DNA of 38,751 bases from Tenacibaculum dicentrarchi. Lineage in GTDB: Bacteria > Bacteroidota > Bacteroidia > Flavobacteriales > Flavobacteriaceae. Below, in pieces: positions 7,383-15,543 of the stretch. Where the stretch lies: contig NZ_OESZ01000005.1 in assembly GCF_900239345.1 (NCBI RefSeq), forward strand, positions 1 to 38,751, in the 5' to 3' direction. Numbering within the stretch: the stretch's first letter is position 1; every line of letters starts with the position of its first letter. The notes under the pieces were generated by a model. It searched no databases. It worked only from the letters and a program-made list of their open reading frames with translations, and was not told the DNA's origin. A program made the position numbers and the translations under genes.

Positions 7383-8194
7383 TATCCTATAAATTGAATT
7401 GGCAATGCCACGATATATGGCGGTAAATTGTTGTGCGGCTTATCGTTACCTAAATAATTAGTAAAAGCATTACTCAGTGATTGCCCAGCCGAACCAGTAT
7501 CACCTGATGTAATTTTACCAGCACCTTGATCTGACTTAGCACCAACTTTAGGGTCAAATCCAAATCTATGTTTAGGCATTTCACTAACTGTTAATTTATG
7601 TGTTTTTTCACCGTCTTTTTTACCAATACTATTAAATTCTGTTTGATTAGCATCATACCCAACAAGCATACGCCCTAGAATATTATCAGTTCCGTTTTGA
7701 CCATTTGCGATAAACCAACCTCTTTGCAATTCTGCTTGAGTTACATTGCTACCAACGTATTTTATTTCTTTAAAAATTGGTTTAATTTCTGCCAACTCTT
7801 TTTCTAGTTTTTTTACTTGATTTGATAAAACTATTAAATTATCAATATGTTTAAAACTACTCCAAGGAATCGAATTTCCTGAAACTCCAAAAGTTGCATA
7901 ACGAGTAAAATAAACAGGTTTTTCGCTTTTATCTTCAAAAATTGCTTTTGCTTCTTCTTGAATAATGACAACGCTATTTTGCTTTATACCGCCACGGAAT
8001 TCTAACAACTCGCCATCTAAATAAATAAAACCGTTTGTTATTTGGTTTCCGCTAATTTCACATCCGCTGATAATTGTTTTATCGCCTGCCAAAAAACCAA
8101 AAGCATTAAAAATTTGCCATGCTTTTTGCATTTCTGTAAGCGTATTTGTTTCCAAAGGAAAACCGCCATTTTGTTGAAAATCAATAATATTCAT
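7382..8194 (-). CDS. Tail-collar-type fibre protein
   Basis: 270 residues. The C-terminal third has a pattern common to phage tail-collar and fibre tips: GWFIANGQNGTDNILGRMLVG (about residues 160-180), then KTHKLTVSEMPKHRFG, and at the end HNNLPPYIVALPIQF. The EMP-x-H and NLPPY motifs are typical. The N-terminal half is likely a baseplate-binding segment with a short coiled coil (NQVKKLEKELAEIKP, about 125-140). Likely a short fibre or a tip adapter for the fibre gene that follows. It starts 4 bases before the stop of the gene upstream. Confidence 0.7.
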   Translation of the reverse strand: MNIIDFQQNGGFPLETNTLTEMQKAWQIFNAFGFLAGDKTIISGCEISGNQITNGFIYLDGELLEFRGGIKQNSVVIIQEEAKAIFEDKSEKPVYFTRYATFGVSGNSIPWSSFKHIDNLIVLSNQVKKLEKELAEIKPIFKEIKYVGSNVTQAELQRGWFIANGQNGTDNILGRMLVGYDANQTEFNSIGKKDGEKTHKLTVSEMPKHRFGFDPKVGAKSDQGAGKITSGDTGSAGQSLSNAFTNYLGNDKPHNNLPPYIVALPIQFIG

Positions 8195-8655
8195 ATCGCA
8201 ATAATTTTATATTTTTTTGTTCCTTTTTTGAATATTTCAATCCACTTTTCAAGGGCTATTTTTCTTGATTTTACAATATTATTTGGGACGTAAACAATAA
8301 AATCAATTCCTGTATCGGCATAATCAGTTTTATCATTTATAAAAAGTTTACCAAGAAATACTGGTTTTTGTTCCGCCCGTGTATAAATATAATGTCGCTC
8401 AAATTGATTGCCATCACCAATTCTGATACGTCTTAAATCGGCATCAAAAACATCATTTAAAGCCTTTCGCAAATAACATCTTTGCCCATTATGATTTAAA
8501 ATAAATTCATCAGCCACCCGCATTTTTAAAAATTCGGCGTGTAAATTAGCTACTGGAGATACGAGCGTTTTTACAAAGCCAATCATTTTTGGTTTGCGTA
8601 AATCGGTGGGTAATAAAAGTATTGCCCATTTATAAAAATCAATATTATACCACAT
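8191..8655 (-). CDS. Baseplate-associated protein, unknown family
   Basis: 154 residues from ATG 8655 (MWYNIDFYKWAILLLPTDLRK). The longer frame from 8718 would overlap the preceding gene by 74 nt; the chosen start overlaps by 11 nt. It sits between the J-like baseplate gene and the fibre genes, where Mu has gp48. The sequence MRVADEFILNHNGQRCYLRKALNDVFD is typical of mixed alpha-beta structural adapters. I do not recognise the family. Function as a link between baseplate and fibre is inferred from order. Confidence 0.5.
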   Translation of the reverse strand: MWYNIDFYKWAILLLPTDLRKPKMIGFVKTLVSPVANLHAEFLKMRVADEFILNHNGQRCYLRKALNDVFDADLRRIRIGDGNQFERHYIYTRAEQKPVFLGKLFINDKTDYADTGIDFIVYVPNNIVKSRKIALEKWIEIFKKGTKKYKIIAI

Positions 8656-9478
8656 AACGAATGTTTTCAAAAGTTTCAATTTCGAAATAACCACTTGCGG
8701 GTATTTTACTAACTTCAATTAATTGAGGTGTTCCGTGTGTATCTTTTGAAGCGTCTAAAGAGCTACTTTTTACCTCCACAATATGTGCGATTTTAACGCC
8801 TTTAATCGCCTGTAATTTATCAACTAAACTTTGCAATATTAACTCGCCATCAAAAGGCAATTCTTTCATAAACTGCTGTAAGGCTTCCTCAATTGGCTTA
8901 TTTCCGTGTAAAATTGACATACCAGTTTCGTCTAAAACTAAGGCATCTCTATAAATTTTTAAGGTTAAAAATAGTTTATCCGCTAAATGATTGATAACCG
9001 TAATATCATCTCCAGCAAATTTAATTTCTTCAAAATATTGCTTTAAAGATTCTTCTTGTTGTGGCGTAATTCTTGAAAGTTTTCCGTTTATTTCGGTGGC
9101 AACTTTTATAACAATTGTTCCTGGTACTTCGCCATCATTTGCGGTGGCATATTTTATAATTTTTGAAGCGTCTATTTCTTCGGATGTTGCTGTTTTATTT
9201 TGAAATTTATCGGTATCAGCAATTAAATCAAAACCATTTTGAAAAGCTAATGCCATAATTCTGTACCATGGCAATGTTCCTGCCTTTTCGTGTGCCAATC
9301 TATAATCGATGTACTTTCGGTGGGCATCAAAATAACTGCGTAAATCCTGAAAACAAAAAGCCACGATAAACAAAAACAAATTCCAAATAGATACTTTGCT
9401 AGTACTATTCAAGTCTTTTAAGGAACTTTCATTTTCCTTAACAGCTATCATTTTATTTTTAATTTCTTGTACTTTCAT
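8645..9478 (-). CDS. Baseplate J-like protein
   Basis: 277 residues. The N-terminal third holds an amphipathic or hydrophobic stretch (VSIWNLFLFIVAFCFQDL) and LPWYRIMALAFQNG. The middle reads GTIVIKVATEINGKLSRITPQQEESLKQYFEEIKF, then a strand ADKLFLTLKIYRDAL. This resembles the J-type wedge protein that joins baseplate hub and fibres (Mu gp47 role), reduced in size. Position fits: after the gp46-like and LysM-like genes, before fibre genes. Confidence is moderate because sequence likeness is weak. Confidence 0.5.
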   Translation of the reverse strand: MKVQEIKNKMIAVKENESSLKDLNSTSKVSIWNLFLFIVAFCFQDLRSYFDAHRKYIDYRLAHEKAGTLPWYRIMALAFQNGFDLIADTDKFQNKTATSEEIDASKIIKYATANDGEVPGTIVIKVATEINGKLSRITPQQEESLKQYFEEIKFAGDDITVINHLADKLFLTLKIYRDALVLDETGMSILHGNKPIEEALQQFMKELPFDGELILQSLVDKLQAIKGVKIAHIVEVKSSSLDASKDTHGTPQLIEVSKIPASGYFEIETFENIRYVV

Positions 9479-9516
9479 GGTCTTTTTTAAGTCTTTTTTT
9501 GAATTATTTCTGAGCT

Positions 9517-9816
9517 TTAGCTTACTTTAAAATCAATTCCAATTGCCCAACATCCGATGCCTTCACAACCTGTAATTACATCAATATTAGTTTGTGTTAA
9601 TGCGGTAGCGGGGAGTATTTTTTTTGCTTGATAATAGTTTAAATGATCTTTATTATAAATAACATTTTCAGGAATAATAATTTTATCTCCAGTTTCAATA
9701 ACCTCACTTGGTGCTTTATGATTCGCTTTTGCAATTAAAGAGGCATTAACCGCCAATCCTGTTGTTAAGATTGCGATATCCAAAAAGGATTGTTTATTGA
9801 GTACTATTATTTGCAT
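9517..9816 (-). CDS. LysM-like tail protein
   Basis: 99 residues. LNKQSFLDIAILTTGLAVNA, then LIAKANHKAPSEVIETGDKIIIP has the order of a LysM or tail-protein-X fold: a helix after Q-x-L-D-I-A, an N-x-x-L-I-A-K-A-N turn, then G-D-x-I-x-I-P. Such small proteins bind the tail hub or peptidoglycan during assembly. It overlaps the next upstream gene by 23 nt. Two cysteines near the end (GCEGIGCWAIG) are unusual for this genome. Confidence 0.6.
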   Translation of the reverse strand: MQIIVLNKQSFLDIAILTTGLAVNASLIAKANHKAPSEVIETGDKIIIPENVIYNKDHLNYYQAKKILPATALTQTNIDVITGCEGIGCWAIGIDFKVS

Positions 9817-10231
9817 CTTTAAGTTGCTTTTTTAACAATTTGTTTTCGGTGTCTTTTTCACGAAGCTCTCTTTTTAAAGAAAGTATAAATTTGTTTTTTA
9901 GCTTTATCTCGTCTTCTAACAAGTTATTTTTTCGTTTATAAGAAGACTCCAGTTGGCTCATTTCTTCGGTCATCATTTGAAACTTTCGTTCCCATAACTG
10001 AGAAGTTTCTTGATATTTTTTTTCGTACCGAATCGGTAAATCATCCAATGCTGATTTATACATATCAATAACCTTAGAGCCGTTATCAATTTCTTTGCTT
10101 TCAACATCTGCCTCAACACCTTTTGTAATAGCGTTATTTTTTCTTCGCTCCAAAATTGCCATTCCAACTCCTCCTGCTCCTAAAGTGTAACCCAATATTT
10201 TGCCTATATTTTCTTGTATAAAACTTACCAT
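9794..10231 (-). CDS. Membrane-anchored coiled-coil protein
   Basis: 145 residues. A weak membrane segment near the N-terminus (KILGYTLGAGGVGMAIL, about 11-27) is followed by a long charged coiled coil (about 75-140; repeats such as EKKYQETSQLWERKFQMM and LKRELREKDTENKLLKK). This layout is seen in Rz-type inner-membrane spanins and in some virion-associated holin-like proteins. A second spanin candidate lies at 11146-11712, so this gene could be part of a lysis set scattered among tail genes, or a structural protein. Function not proven. Confidence 0.5.
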   Translation of the reverse strand: MVSFIQENIGKILGYTLGAGGVGMAILERRKNNAITKGVEADVESKEIDNGSKVIDMYKSALDDLPIRYEKKYQETSQLWERKFQMMTEEMSQLESSYKRKNNLLEDEIKLKNKFILSLKRELREKDTENKLLKKQLKDANNSTQ

Positions 10232-10512
10232 TAAATTTTAATTTTCAGGTTTTCAAAACCTCCAGTTAAATCAATCGTTGGATTTTTATAACCAACATAT
10301 TCTAGTTGCATCTTTAAATTTCGTTTAAATTCAATTTCAGAAACATTGGTTTTTATATAATTAATCGCACCAAAACCAACTAAAGGAAATTCTTTAAACT
10401 CGCCTTTATTAGAAAGTAAAACAATTTCAACGTTTTGTTGATCCGATTTTCCAATCACAAAATCACCATTTTCAATCGCTAAGTCACCATTTTCATCAAG
10501 TAATAAATCCAT
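10231..10512 (-). CDS. Baseplate wedge protein, gp46/gp25-like
   Basis: 93 residues starting MDLLLDENGDLAIENGDFVIG. The N-terminal beta hairpin followed by Q-x-V-E-I-x-L-x-S-x-KGEFKEFPLVGFG and a helix EIEFKRNLKMQLEYVG is the usual pattern of Mu gp46 and T4 gp25-type wedge proteins. Its neighbours (spike upstream, J-like downstream) fit. Expected role: initiates sheath polymerisation at the baseplate. Confidence 0.7.
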   Translation of the reverse strand: MDLLLDENGDLAIENGDFVIGKSDQQNVEIVLLSNKGEFKEFPLVGFGAINYIKTNVSEIEFKRNLKMQLEYVGYKNPTIDLTGGFENLKIKI

Positions 10513-10517
10513 AATTA

Positions 10518-10730
10518 TTATTTAATTATACCTGTTCCTGTTACTGGTCCACCTGTGGCACTAGCTCCAGTAACGGTGGTAGTTCTACCAATAACAAAAT
10601 CGTTAATTGCTTTTGCTTCTTTAAGCGCCATTTCTTTGCGTGCTACTTCGGGTTTTATCGTTGGATTATTCGAATATTCTTCACGGATTTCAAATAATTT
10701 ATCGGCTAATTGCTTTTGAGTGCTAGGCAT
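10518..10730 (-). CDS. Small hypothetical tail-region protein
   Basis: 70 residues. The N-terminal two thirds look helical and charged (ADKLFEIREEYSNN, EVARKEMALKEAKAIND). The end is a Gly/Thr-rich tail (GASATGGPVTGTGIIK). It overlaps the spike gene by one base and precedes the gp46-like gene by 5 nt, so it is translated as part of the baseplate block. It could be a spike-tip or chaperone-like factor. Family not recognised. Confidence 0.5.
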   Translation of the reverse strand: MPSTQKQLADKLFEIREEYSNNPTIKPEVARKEMALKEAKAINDFVIGRTTTVTGASATGGPVTGTGIIK

Positions 10731-11215
10731 TATTTAAGTACTTTATTAAAACGTTCTTTTATGGCATTCATCGCAGGAACATTAATTGTATTTCCTTGGA
10801 TAACTAAAATTTTATTTAGCTCATCAATTAAATCATTGACAATTGTTTTAAAGGATTCTCCTTTATTGCCAACGGATAAACCTTGTTTATTACAATCAAC
10901 TTCAAATTCATCAATTTGAATAGTAACACGGTCAATTTCGGTGTATTTTATAATGGCTGTTTCTTGCGGGTTGTTTTCAATTTCAACAACTAAAACCTCC
11001 GAGTTTATTTTTGGATATACAATAAAAGAACTTTCAAAATCGCCAACAACGGCATTTAAACGCACGTCTAATAATTCAGATAAATGTTCTCTTTCAACGG
11101 TGCAAGTAGTTTCTGTAATTTCAGTTACTTTACCGATACTTGTTTTTAAAGCTTTTTTAGAAACCGAATTAATAGCCCGAACAAACTCTTCCATGATATT
11201 TTTGTTAAAAGCCAA
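10730..11215 (-). CDS. Baseplate spike protein, gpV/gp45-like
   Basis: 161 residues. The N-terminal region has alternating short strands GKVTEITETTCTVER, LDVRLNAVV, SFIVYPKINSEVLVVEIEN, the layout of the OB-fold domain of Mu gp45 and P2 gpV. The C-terminal part (NDLIDELNKILVIQGNTINVP) ends with a helix in place of the long beta-helix needle. The start overlaps the upstream spanin gene by 70 nt in another frame; the start ATG at 11215 is supported by a continuous N-terminal helix. Role: membrane-piercing spike or its base. Confidence 0.65.
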   Translation of the reverse strand: MAFNKNIMEEFVRAINSVSKKALKTSIGKVTEITETTCTVEREHLSELLDVRLNAVVGDFESSFIVYPKINSEVLVVEIENNPQETAIIKYTEIDRVTIQIDEFEVDCNKQGLSVGNKGESFKTIVNDLIDELNKILVIQGNTINVPAMNAIKERFNKVLK

Positions 11216-11712
11216 ACGCTTATAATTACTATTGAAATTTTACCCGCAGAAATCCAAAGCTTTTGCCACCAGCTCAATTGCTTTTCAATAATTTTAGCGG
11301 GTAGTGTTATTGTTTTAATTTTACTTATTTGCTCTTGAATATGTTGTTCTTTCCATTTTACAAATAGCTTTTGGGCTTTAGCTTTGCAACTCACACTTAA
11401 AATATTATTTTCTAAATGTACCCTTGGAGGCTTTAAAATTTCTCCTGATATTTCCTTTGGAATTGCTGAATTATAATAAAAATTGCTTTTTTTATTTTCT
11501 TCTTGAGAAACAAGTATCGGATTATTATTAATACATTTAATGTAAGAGAAATAAAAAGAGCTATCTTTTTTGGTTGAAAAAATAGTATCTCTCAATATTT
11601 CTTTTATATTTTTTTTAGATTCAATACTTGTGTTTTCAATAGGTGGATTAATCGTTTTACAACTTATTAAACAAACTATTAAAAGCATACTTAAACAATA
11701 TTTAAACATCAT
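11146..11712 (-). CDS. Candidate unimolecular spanin (lipoprotein with C-terminal membrane segment)
   Basis: 188 residues. The N-terminus MMFKYCLSMLLIVCLISCKT is a lipoprotein signal with lipobox L-I-S-C, so Cys18 should be lipidated and go to the outer membrane. The C-terminus has a membrane segment (about 155-172, ISIVIISVWLLTKIS) followed by basic residues. A lipid anchor at one end and an inner-membrane anchor at the other is the defining plan of u-spanins, which fuse the two membranes at the last step of lysis. Two CxxC-type cysteine pairs are absent, but single Cys residues occur. It lies inside the tail operon, 2 nt after the tail-hub gene, far from the endolysin. A non-lysis lipoprotein is possible. 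Confidence 0.55.
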   Translation of the reverse strand: MMFKYCLSMLLIVCLISCKTINPPIENTSIESKKNIKEILRDTIFSTKKDSSFYFSYIKCINNNPILVSQEENKKSNFYYNSAIPKEISGEILKPPRVHLENNILSVSCKAKAQKLFVKWKEQHIQEQISKIKTITLPAKIIEKQLSWWQKLWISAGKISIVIISVWLLTKISWKSLFGLLIRFLKKL

Positions 11713-11713
11713 T

Positions 11714-12715
11714 TTATTTGATTTTAAAGGATACCTTATTTGTTCGTTTGTATCCGTCAGATTTATTAATATTTACAATAACACTCTCCACAAAAAGAGT
11801 CATATCTCGATGTTTGTCTGGATAGTTTGGGTCTGTTAATTTCATGCTATCTCCAGCATTTGTAAAAGGAATTGCCCAACTATCTAATGCGCCACCGTAA
11901 CCTGTATAAACATGAGCGTCGTGTATTTTATGCACCCATTCTTTTACTTCATTTTCTGATAAATTTAAAGGCAAATGCAATGTTCTATGATCGCCACTTG
12001 TATCGCCATATTCATAGGTTATCTTTTTAGAAGTTCCTGTTTGATGACTAATCCCTTTATAAAATCGTTTCCGTTGCTCTTTCGTTTCATATTTTAAACT
12101 GTTAGAATTGCGGATATTTTTACCAAAAACAAAATCATGCGATACTGCGGGTTTAAAATCAACGGTAAGCCCTGCGGTTAAAACTTTATTCTTAAAATAG
12201 CATCGAATCCCATACTGTTGCTTGAGTTCTTTAATAACTTTATAAGGCGTTGCATTTTCAATCATAAATTTACCAAGAGGCATATTTAAAGCTTCAATTT
12301 CATAGGCTGGAGCGATAAACTTTAACAAATCTTCTAAGGTTACTGAAGCGAAAGTTTTATTTATTTTTTCTTTCTTTTTCAGTTGATACATTTCATCTTC
12401 ACAGATTAAAAGCAACGGAATTTCTGCACCAATTTCATCAATATAACCTTCAAATTCTACTTTTAACTCGTCGTTATATCCAGCTTCTATTTTAATAGTA
12501 TCGCCTGATTTTATGATTTCGAGCAAGTTCTTTTGTGCCAATGATACATTTTCGCCATTTTCCTGTGCATTTTTAAACGCTCTAGGAAGTGTAATTTTAG
12601 CGGTATCTGAAAACTTTTCAATGGTATTTTCTATATAAATAGATTCTACAACGCCAAATTGTATTACGTCATTAATAGTGATTTTTACGGCAATATTATA
12701 ATACTGATAATTCAT
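11714..12715 (-). CDS. Tail hub protein, gpD/gp44-like
   Basis: 333 residues. The early part has ENTIEKFSDTAKITLPRAF, then GDTIKIEAGYNDELKVEFEGYIDEI, the strand pattern of the first hub domain in Mu gp44 and P2 gpD. A middle helical insertion (VTLEDLLKFIAP) and a C-terminal strand group (DSMKLTDPNYPDKHRDMTLFVESV) complete the typical plan. Role: trimeric hub joining tail tube and spike. Its place between a DUF6046-like gene and the spike agrees. Confidence 0.7.
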   Translation of the reverse strand: MNYQYYNIAVKITINDVIQFGVVESIYIENTIEKFSDTAKITLPRAFKNAQENGENVSLAQKNLLEIIKSGDTIKIEAGYNDELKVEFEGYIDEIGAEIPLLLICEDEMYQLKKKEKINKTFASVTLEDLLKFIAPAYEIEALNMPLGKFMIENATPYKVIKELKQQYGIRCYFKNKVLTAGLTVDFKPAVSHDFVFGKNIRNSNSLKYETKEQRKRFYKGISHQTGTSKKITYEYGDTSGDHRTLHLPLNLSENEVKEWVHKIHDAHVYTGYGGALDSWAIPFTNAGDSMKLTDPNYPDKHRDMTLFVESVIVNINKSDGYKRTNKVSFKIK

Positions 12716-12716
12716 T

Positions 12717-13316
12717 TTACATCGGATTTAATAGCGTGTAATTAACTCCTTTTATGCTTTTAGCCGATAAACTAATTTGCACGGTATCGGCAAAACCTTC
12801 TACTGGCGTTATTGAAACGGCGGTTAAATAAATACTATCAATATCTTTGTCATAAAACTGTTCACCGTAAACTTCAATAATATCATTATGCTCAAAAAAA
12901 CGAGCTAATAAATCTATTTTATATGAAGGATATTCACGGTTATCAACATCTATTAAAATACCTCGAATATCAATAGACCACGGTTTTGTACCCCAACGTT
13001 CAACAACAACGCTATCACTTCCTGATGCTTCCGTTTCAATTAAATTTTTCTCTCGAGAAAAACTTACCATTAACGGCGGTGCGTATGTAGTAGCATTTTT
13101 ACCAGTAATCATTTCGCCAAATAACAATTCTTCGCCAGCATACTTAAAAGTGATATTTTCGGCGTCTGAACAAGCATCGTTATAAAATTCAACATCATAC
13201 TTATTATCTTCTTTAATAAGTATTGCTTTGTTTAGTAATTTGCTAATTGCAACCGCTCCAAAAGCGGCTGCATAACGAGCTGCTAAATTTATAACAATGG
13301 CTTCTCCGTTATTCAT
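12717..13316 (-). CDS. DUF6046-like tail protein
   Basis: 199 residues. An N-terminal helix with small residues (LAARYAAAFGAVAISKLLNK) is followed by a beta-rich body with the run VVERWGTKPWSIDIRGILI (about 105-123) and a C-terminal DTVQISLSAKSI. I associate this pattern with the DUF6046 tail proteins of Bacteroidota contractile-tail phages, which sit where Mu has gp43 and act as hub or tube-terminus adapters. The start overlaps the end of the frameshifted chaperone product. Family name given from memory and not checked. Confidence 0.55.
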   Translation of the reverse strand: MNNGEAIVINLAARYAAAFGAVAISKLLNKAILIKEDNKYDVEFYNDACSDAENITFKYAGEELLFGEMITGKNATTYAPPLMVSFSREKNLIETEASGSDSVVVERWGTKPWSIDIRGILIDVDNREYPSYKIDLLARFFEHNDIIEVYGEQFYDKDIDSIYLTAVSITPVEGFADTVQISLSAKSIKGVNYTLLNPM

Positions 13317-13817
13317 TTGTTTTAATTGTTAAAATACCTTGAGTTGATAACCAGTTTATTTGTGCCCATTTTATTGCCCAAACATCGTCTGTTAATTTTT
13401 CGGGAAACGGGATATGTAAAAAATGACTAATCAAAGCATCCGCCTTAAAATATAAATCGAATGCTTCGTCTTCGTTAAGTCTAGAACATCGCTCTAAACT
13501 TTCCCAAACTTTCCCTGGCGTATTGGAATTAAATCCATTAATAAACCTGCAACGGCATAAAACAATCCGTCATCGTTTACCACTTCCTCTTTACTTGTTA
13601 GCAAACAATTTTTCACTAAAATTTCTTGTCCTTTTTTTGGATCAGATTGCATGAATTTCATCGTTTGCCCCACAACGCTACGCTTTGGAATAATTGCCAA
13701 TACTTCCAGCTCGTCTATATTAAAATCGTCTAATGGTAAAATCAACGATTTTAATTTGTCGCCGTGTTGTTTTTTTAGCGTTTCTTTTACTTCTTTACTA
13801 ACTTCTTTTAATGCCAT
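13309..13817 (-). CDS. Tail assembly chaperone, -1 frameshift product (gpGT-like)
   Basis: Reading 103 codons of the short chaperone, then slipping back one base at G GGA AAG (13515-13509), gives a second frame open for 66 codons (GTT TGG GAA AGT ...) to a stop at 13311-13309. The product is about 169 residues, ending with WAIKWAQINWLSTQ, ILTIKTNE. The slippery heptamer is the same as that of lambda gene G, in the same register, and the gene sits between the tail tube and the hub. The second frame has no good start codon of its own, which favours expression only by frameshift. The extension stops inside the start of the next gene. Confidence 0.8.
13494..13817 (-). CDS. Tail assembly chaperone, short form (gpG/gp41-like)
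   Basis: 107 residues, mostly helical: LKEVSKEVKETLKKQHGDK, then FNIDELEVLAIIPKRSVVGQ, and QGKFGKV at the end. It lies directly after the tail tube gene and carries the lambda-type slippery site near its 3' end. The size agrees with the short member of the two-product chaperone pair that coats the tape measure during tail assembly in lambda and Mu. Most ribosomes should make this form; a minority make the longer one. The tape measure itself is on the opposite strand at 23212. Confidence 0.75.
   Translation of the reverse strand: MALKEVSKEVKETLKKQHGDKLKSLILPLDDFNIDELEVLAIIPKRSVVGQTMKFMQSDPKKGQEILVKNCLLTSKEEVVNDDGLFYAVAGLLMDLIPIRQGKFGKV
13509..13515 (-). promoter_or_regulatory. Programmed -1 frameshift slippery site GGGAAAG
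   Basis: In the zero frame the codons are CAG GGA AAG TTT, so the heptamer is split G GGA AAG, the X XXY YYZ form. A shift of -1 gives GGG AAA. A second run, GGGAAAG, occurs 12 nt downstream (13503-13497) but in the codon split GGG AAA G, which does not suit a zero-frame -1 slip. Confidence 0.8.
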
Positions 13818-13874
13818 TTTAAAGGGTATTTAAATCTTGTTTAATTTTTTTGTTTAAAACCTTATTTTAAAAAA

Positions 13875-14291
13875 TTAAGGTGCTACGTTTAATTTCACTT
13901 TTAAAGCAAATAAATCGTAATCTTTTACCAGCCCCATGTCGCCAGATACTTCACGACCTTCATTTTGAAATTTCGCCAAAATAGTATCCACAACTATAAT
14001 ATTGAACTCATTGACAAACTCTACGGTAATCAAAAAAGGCTTGATATTCATAATACTTCCTTTTGATGCAGTTTCAAAAGGAGTTATATCGTGCATCATT
14101 ATAGCTATTGATGCGTTTGGTTTTATTTTACCGTGTGACCATGAAGTCGGATTTGCCCCTAATGAATAATTCAATTGATTTTCCTGTTCGTTTCCGTAGG
14201 TAATTTTAGTTACTTCTAAAGGAACTCCATTTAGTTGAACTTTTACGTCGGCAGAATCGTATGCTTTTCCGTTTCTTGTAACTTTTGACAT
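13875..14291 (-). CDS. Tail tube protein, gpM-like
   Basis: 138 residues. Starts MSKVTRNGKAYDSADVKVQLNG, then VPLEVTKITYGNEQENQLNYSLGANPTSWSHG, and ends KDYDLFALKVKLNVAP. This is the pattern of Mu gpM-type tube proteins: a long beta sandwich with a G-x-NPTSW-S-HGK segment. It follows the sheath gene by one base, the standard order for contractile tails. Confidence 0.75.
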   Translation of the reverse strand: MSKVTRNGKAYDSADVKVQLNGVPLEVTKITYGNEQENQLNYSLGANPTSWSHGKIKPNASIAIMMHDITPFETASKGSIMNIKPFLITVEFVNEFNIIVVDTILAKFQNEGREVSGDMGLVKDYDLFALKVKLNVAP

Positions 14292-14292
14292 T

Positions 14293-15543
14293 TTACGCTT
14301 GTGTTTTTAAATTAATAGTTCCTTTTATTTCACCAATTGCTCCTTTAGGAACTAAAACAAAGGAAACTTTCAACTCTTTAGAAACAATTAAATCACTGTC
14401 TTTATCAACAAAGGTTTTACCGAATGTAATTTCGCTACGTTGCTCCATATCTTCAAAAACTTTGTCGCCAATATCTTCTAGGGCAACAACTACTCCTGGA
14501 GGAATTTTACCTGTATCTTTATTGACTACCCAATCTGTTTTTACCTTAGGTAAATATGCCGTTCGCAAACCTCTTACAGCTTTATCTAAAACACGCCCAT
14601 AAGCAATAGTATGCTCGTTAACTTTGTTGTTTGCATCTACAATAATAGGCGTACAAGTGTGATCGTTATTTATACGAACACCCGCCATACCTGTATATTC
14701 TAAACCAAAAAGATAGCCTTTGGTTTCAAGTGTTTGCAGGTCCTCAAAAATTTCATCATTTTGTTTATGTGATGATAAACCTGGTTCTAACCAAGCATCT
14801 TTTGTGGCATCGGTAATATTGAATTTTTCATTATTACCAACATTTTCATTTACTTTCGCCTTGGCACAAATACCTAATAAACTACCTACATCCGCAAATT
14901 GACGATTTGTAGGTGTCTTTGTTTGTGTTTCCGCGTAATGGTAATCTTGACCAATAAACACAGAAACTTTTGTGGCATTAAGATTTTCTATTTCTCTTAA
15001 ATTAGCCATACTAGAGGCGTTACTTCCACAGTTATATCCCTCTAAAAACACTTGACAAGGCATGTGGTTATTGTAAGCCCATAAAGCTAATCCTTGAGCT
15101 TTTGGAATTGCGCTATACACATTTTCTGGCATTCCATTTAACATGGTATATTGACCAGGTTCATTATAGGCAACGGCTATTTGTTTAATTTTTCCTTTCG
15201 CAAAAGCTAACATTCTTTTAGCCTGTTCTTCACAAATAGAGCTCATTGTTCTTAATCCACTTTCCACAACCATTAGGTACAATTCAGTACCATCTCCAGC
15301 GTTTCGGTAAAATTCTTTTAGGTGCCTATGTAAAATTGTGTTTTTCGTAGTATCGAAAGTTTCCGTAATTCCTAAAGATTCGACATCTTTCATGTTGTAA
15401 ACTACTTTAGGGCTATCGAAACCAAGTGGTGTAGGAGCGGAAACCGCCCCTACAATTATTCCACTTACAGAATCTGCACCCCCCAGTACATTTGCACCCT
15501 GTTGTCCTTTTTTTATACTTACACCATTTATATTCGACATCAT
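14293..15543 (-). CDS. Contractile tail sheath protein, gpL-like
   Basis: 416 residues. Opens with GVSIKKGQQGANVLGGADSVSG and IIVGAVSAPTPLG, has a central AVAYNEPGQYTMLNGMPENVYSAIPKAQ and TKVSVFIGQDYHYAETQ region. It ends with LEDIGDKVFEDMEQRSEITFGKTFVDKDSDLIVSKELKVSFVLVPKGAIGEI in pieces, the conserved C-terminal sheath domain that contacts the tube. Its presence shows a myovirus-type tail, as in Mu. It overlaps no gene; start is one base from the upstream stop. Confidence 0.8.
   Translation of the reverse strand: MMSNINGVSIKKGQQGANVLGGADSVSGIIVGAVSAPTPLGFDSPKVVYNMKDVESLGITETFDTTKNTILHRHLKEFYRNAGDGTELYLMVVESGLRTMSSICEEQAKRMLAFAKGKIKQIAVAYNEPGQYTMLNGMPENVYSAIPKAQGLALWAYNNHMPCQVFLEGYNCGSNASSMANLREIENLNATKVSVFIGQDYHYAETQTKTPTNRQFADVGSLLGICAKAKVNENVGNNEKFNITDATKDAWLEPGLSSHKQNDEIFEDLQTLETKGYLFGLEYTGMAGVRINNDHTCTPIIVDANNKVNEHTIAYGRVLDKAVRGLRTAYLPKVKTDWVVNKDTGKIPPGVVVALEDIGDKVFEDMEQRSEITFGKTFVDKDSDLIVSKELKVSFVLVPKGAIGEIKGTINLKTQA

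Noticed and set aside
13311..13493. A separate gene between chaperone and the DUF6046-like gene
   Set aside because: The frame has no suitable start codon and joins the upstream gene through the slippery site, so it is treated as the frameshift extension.
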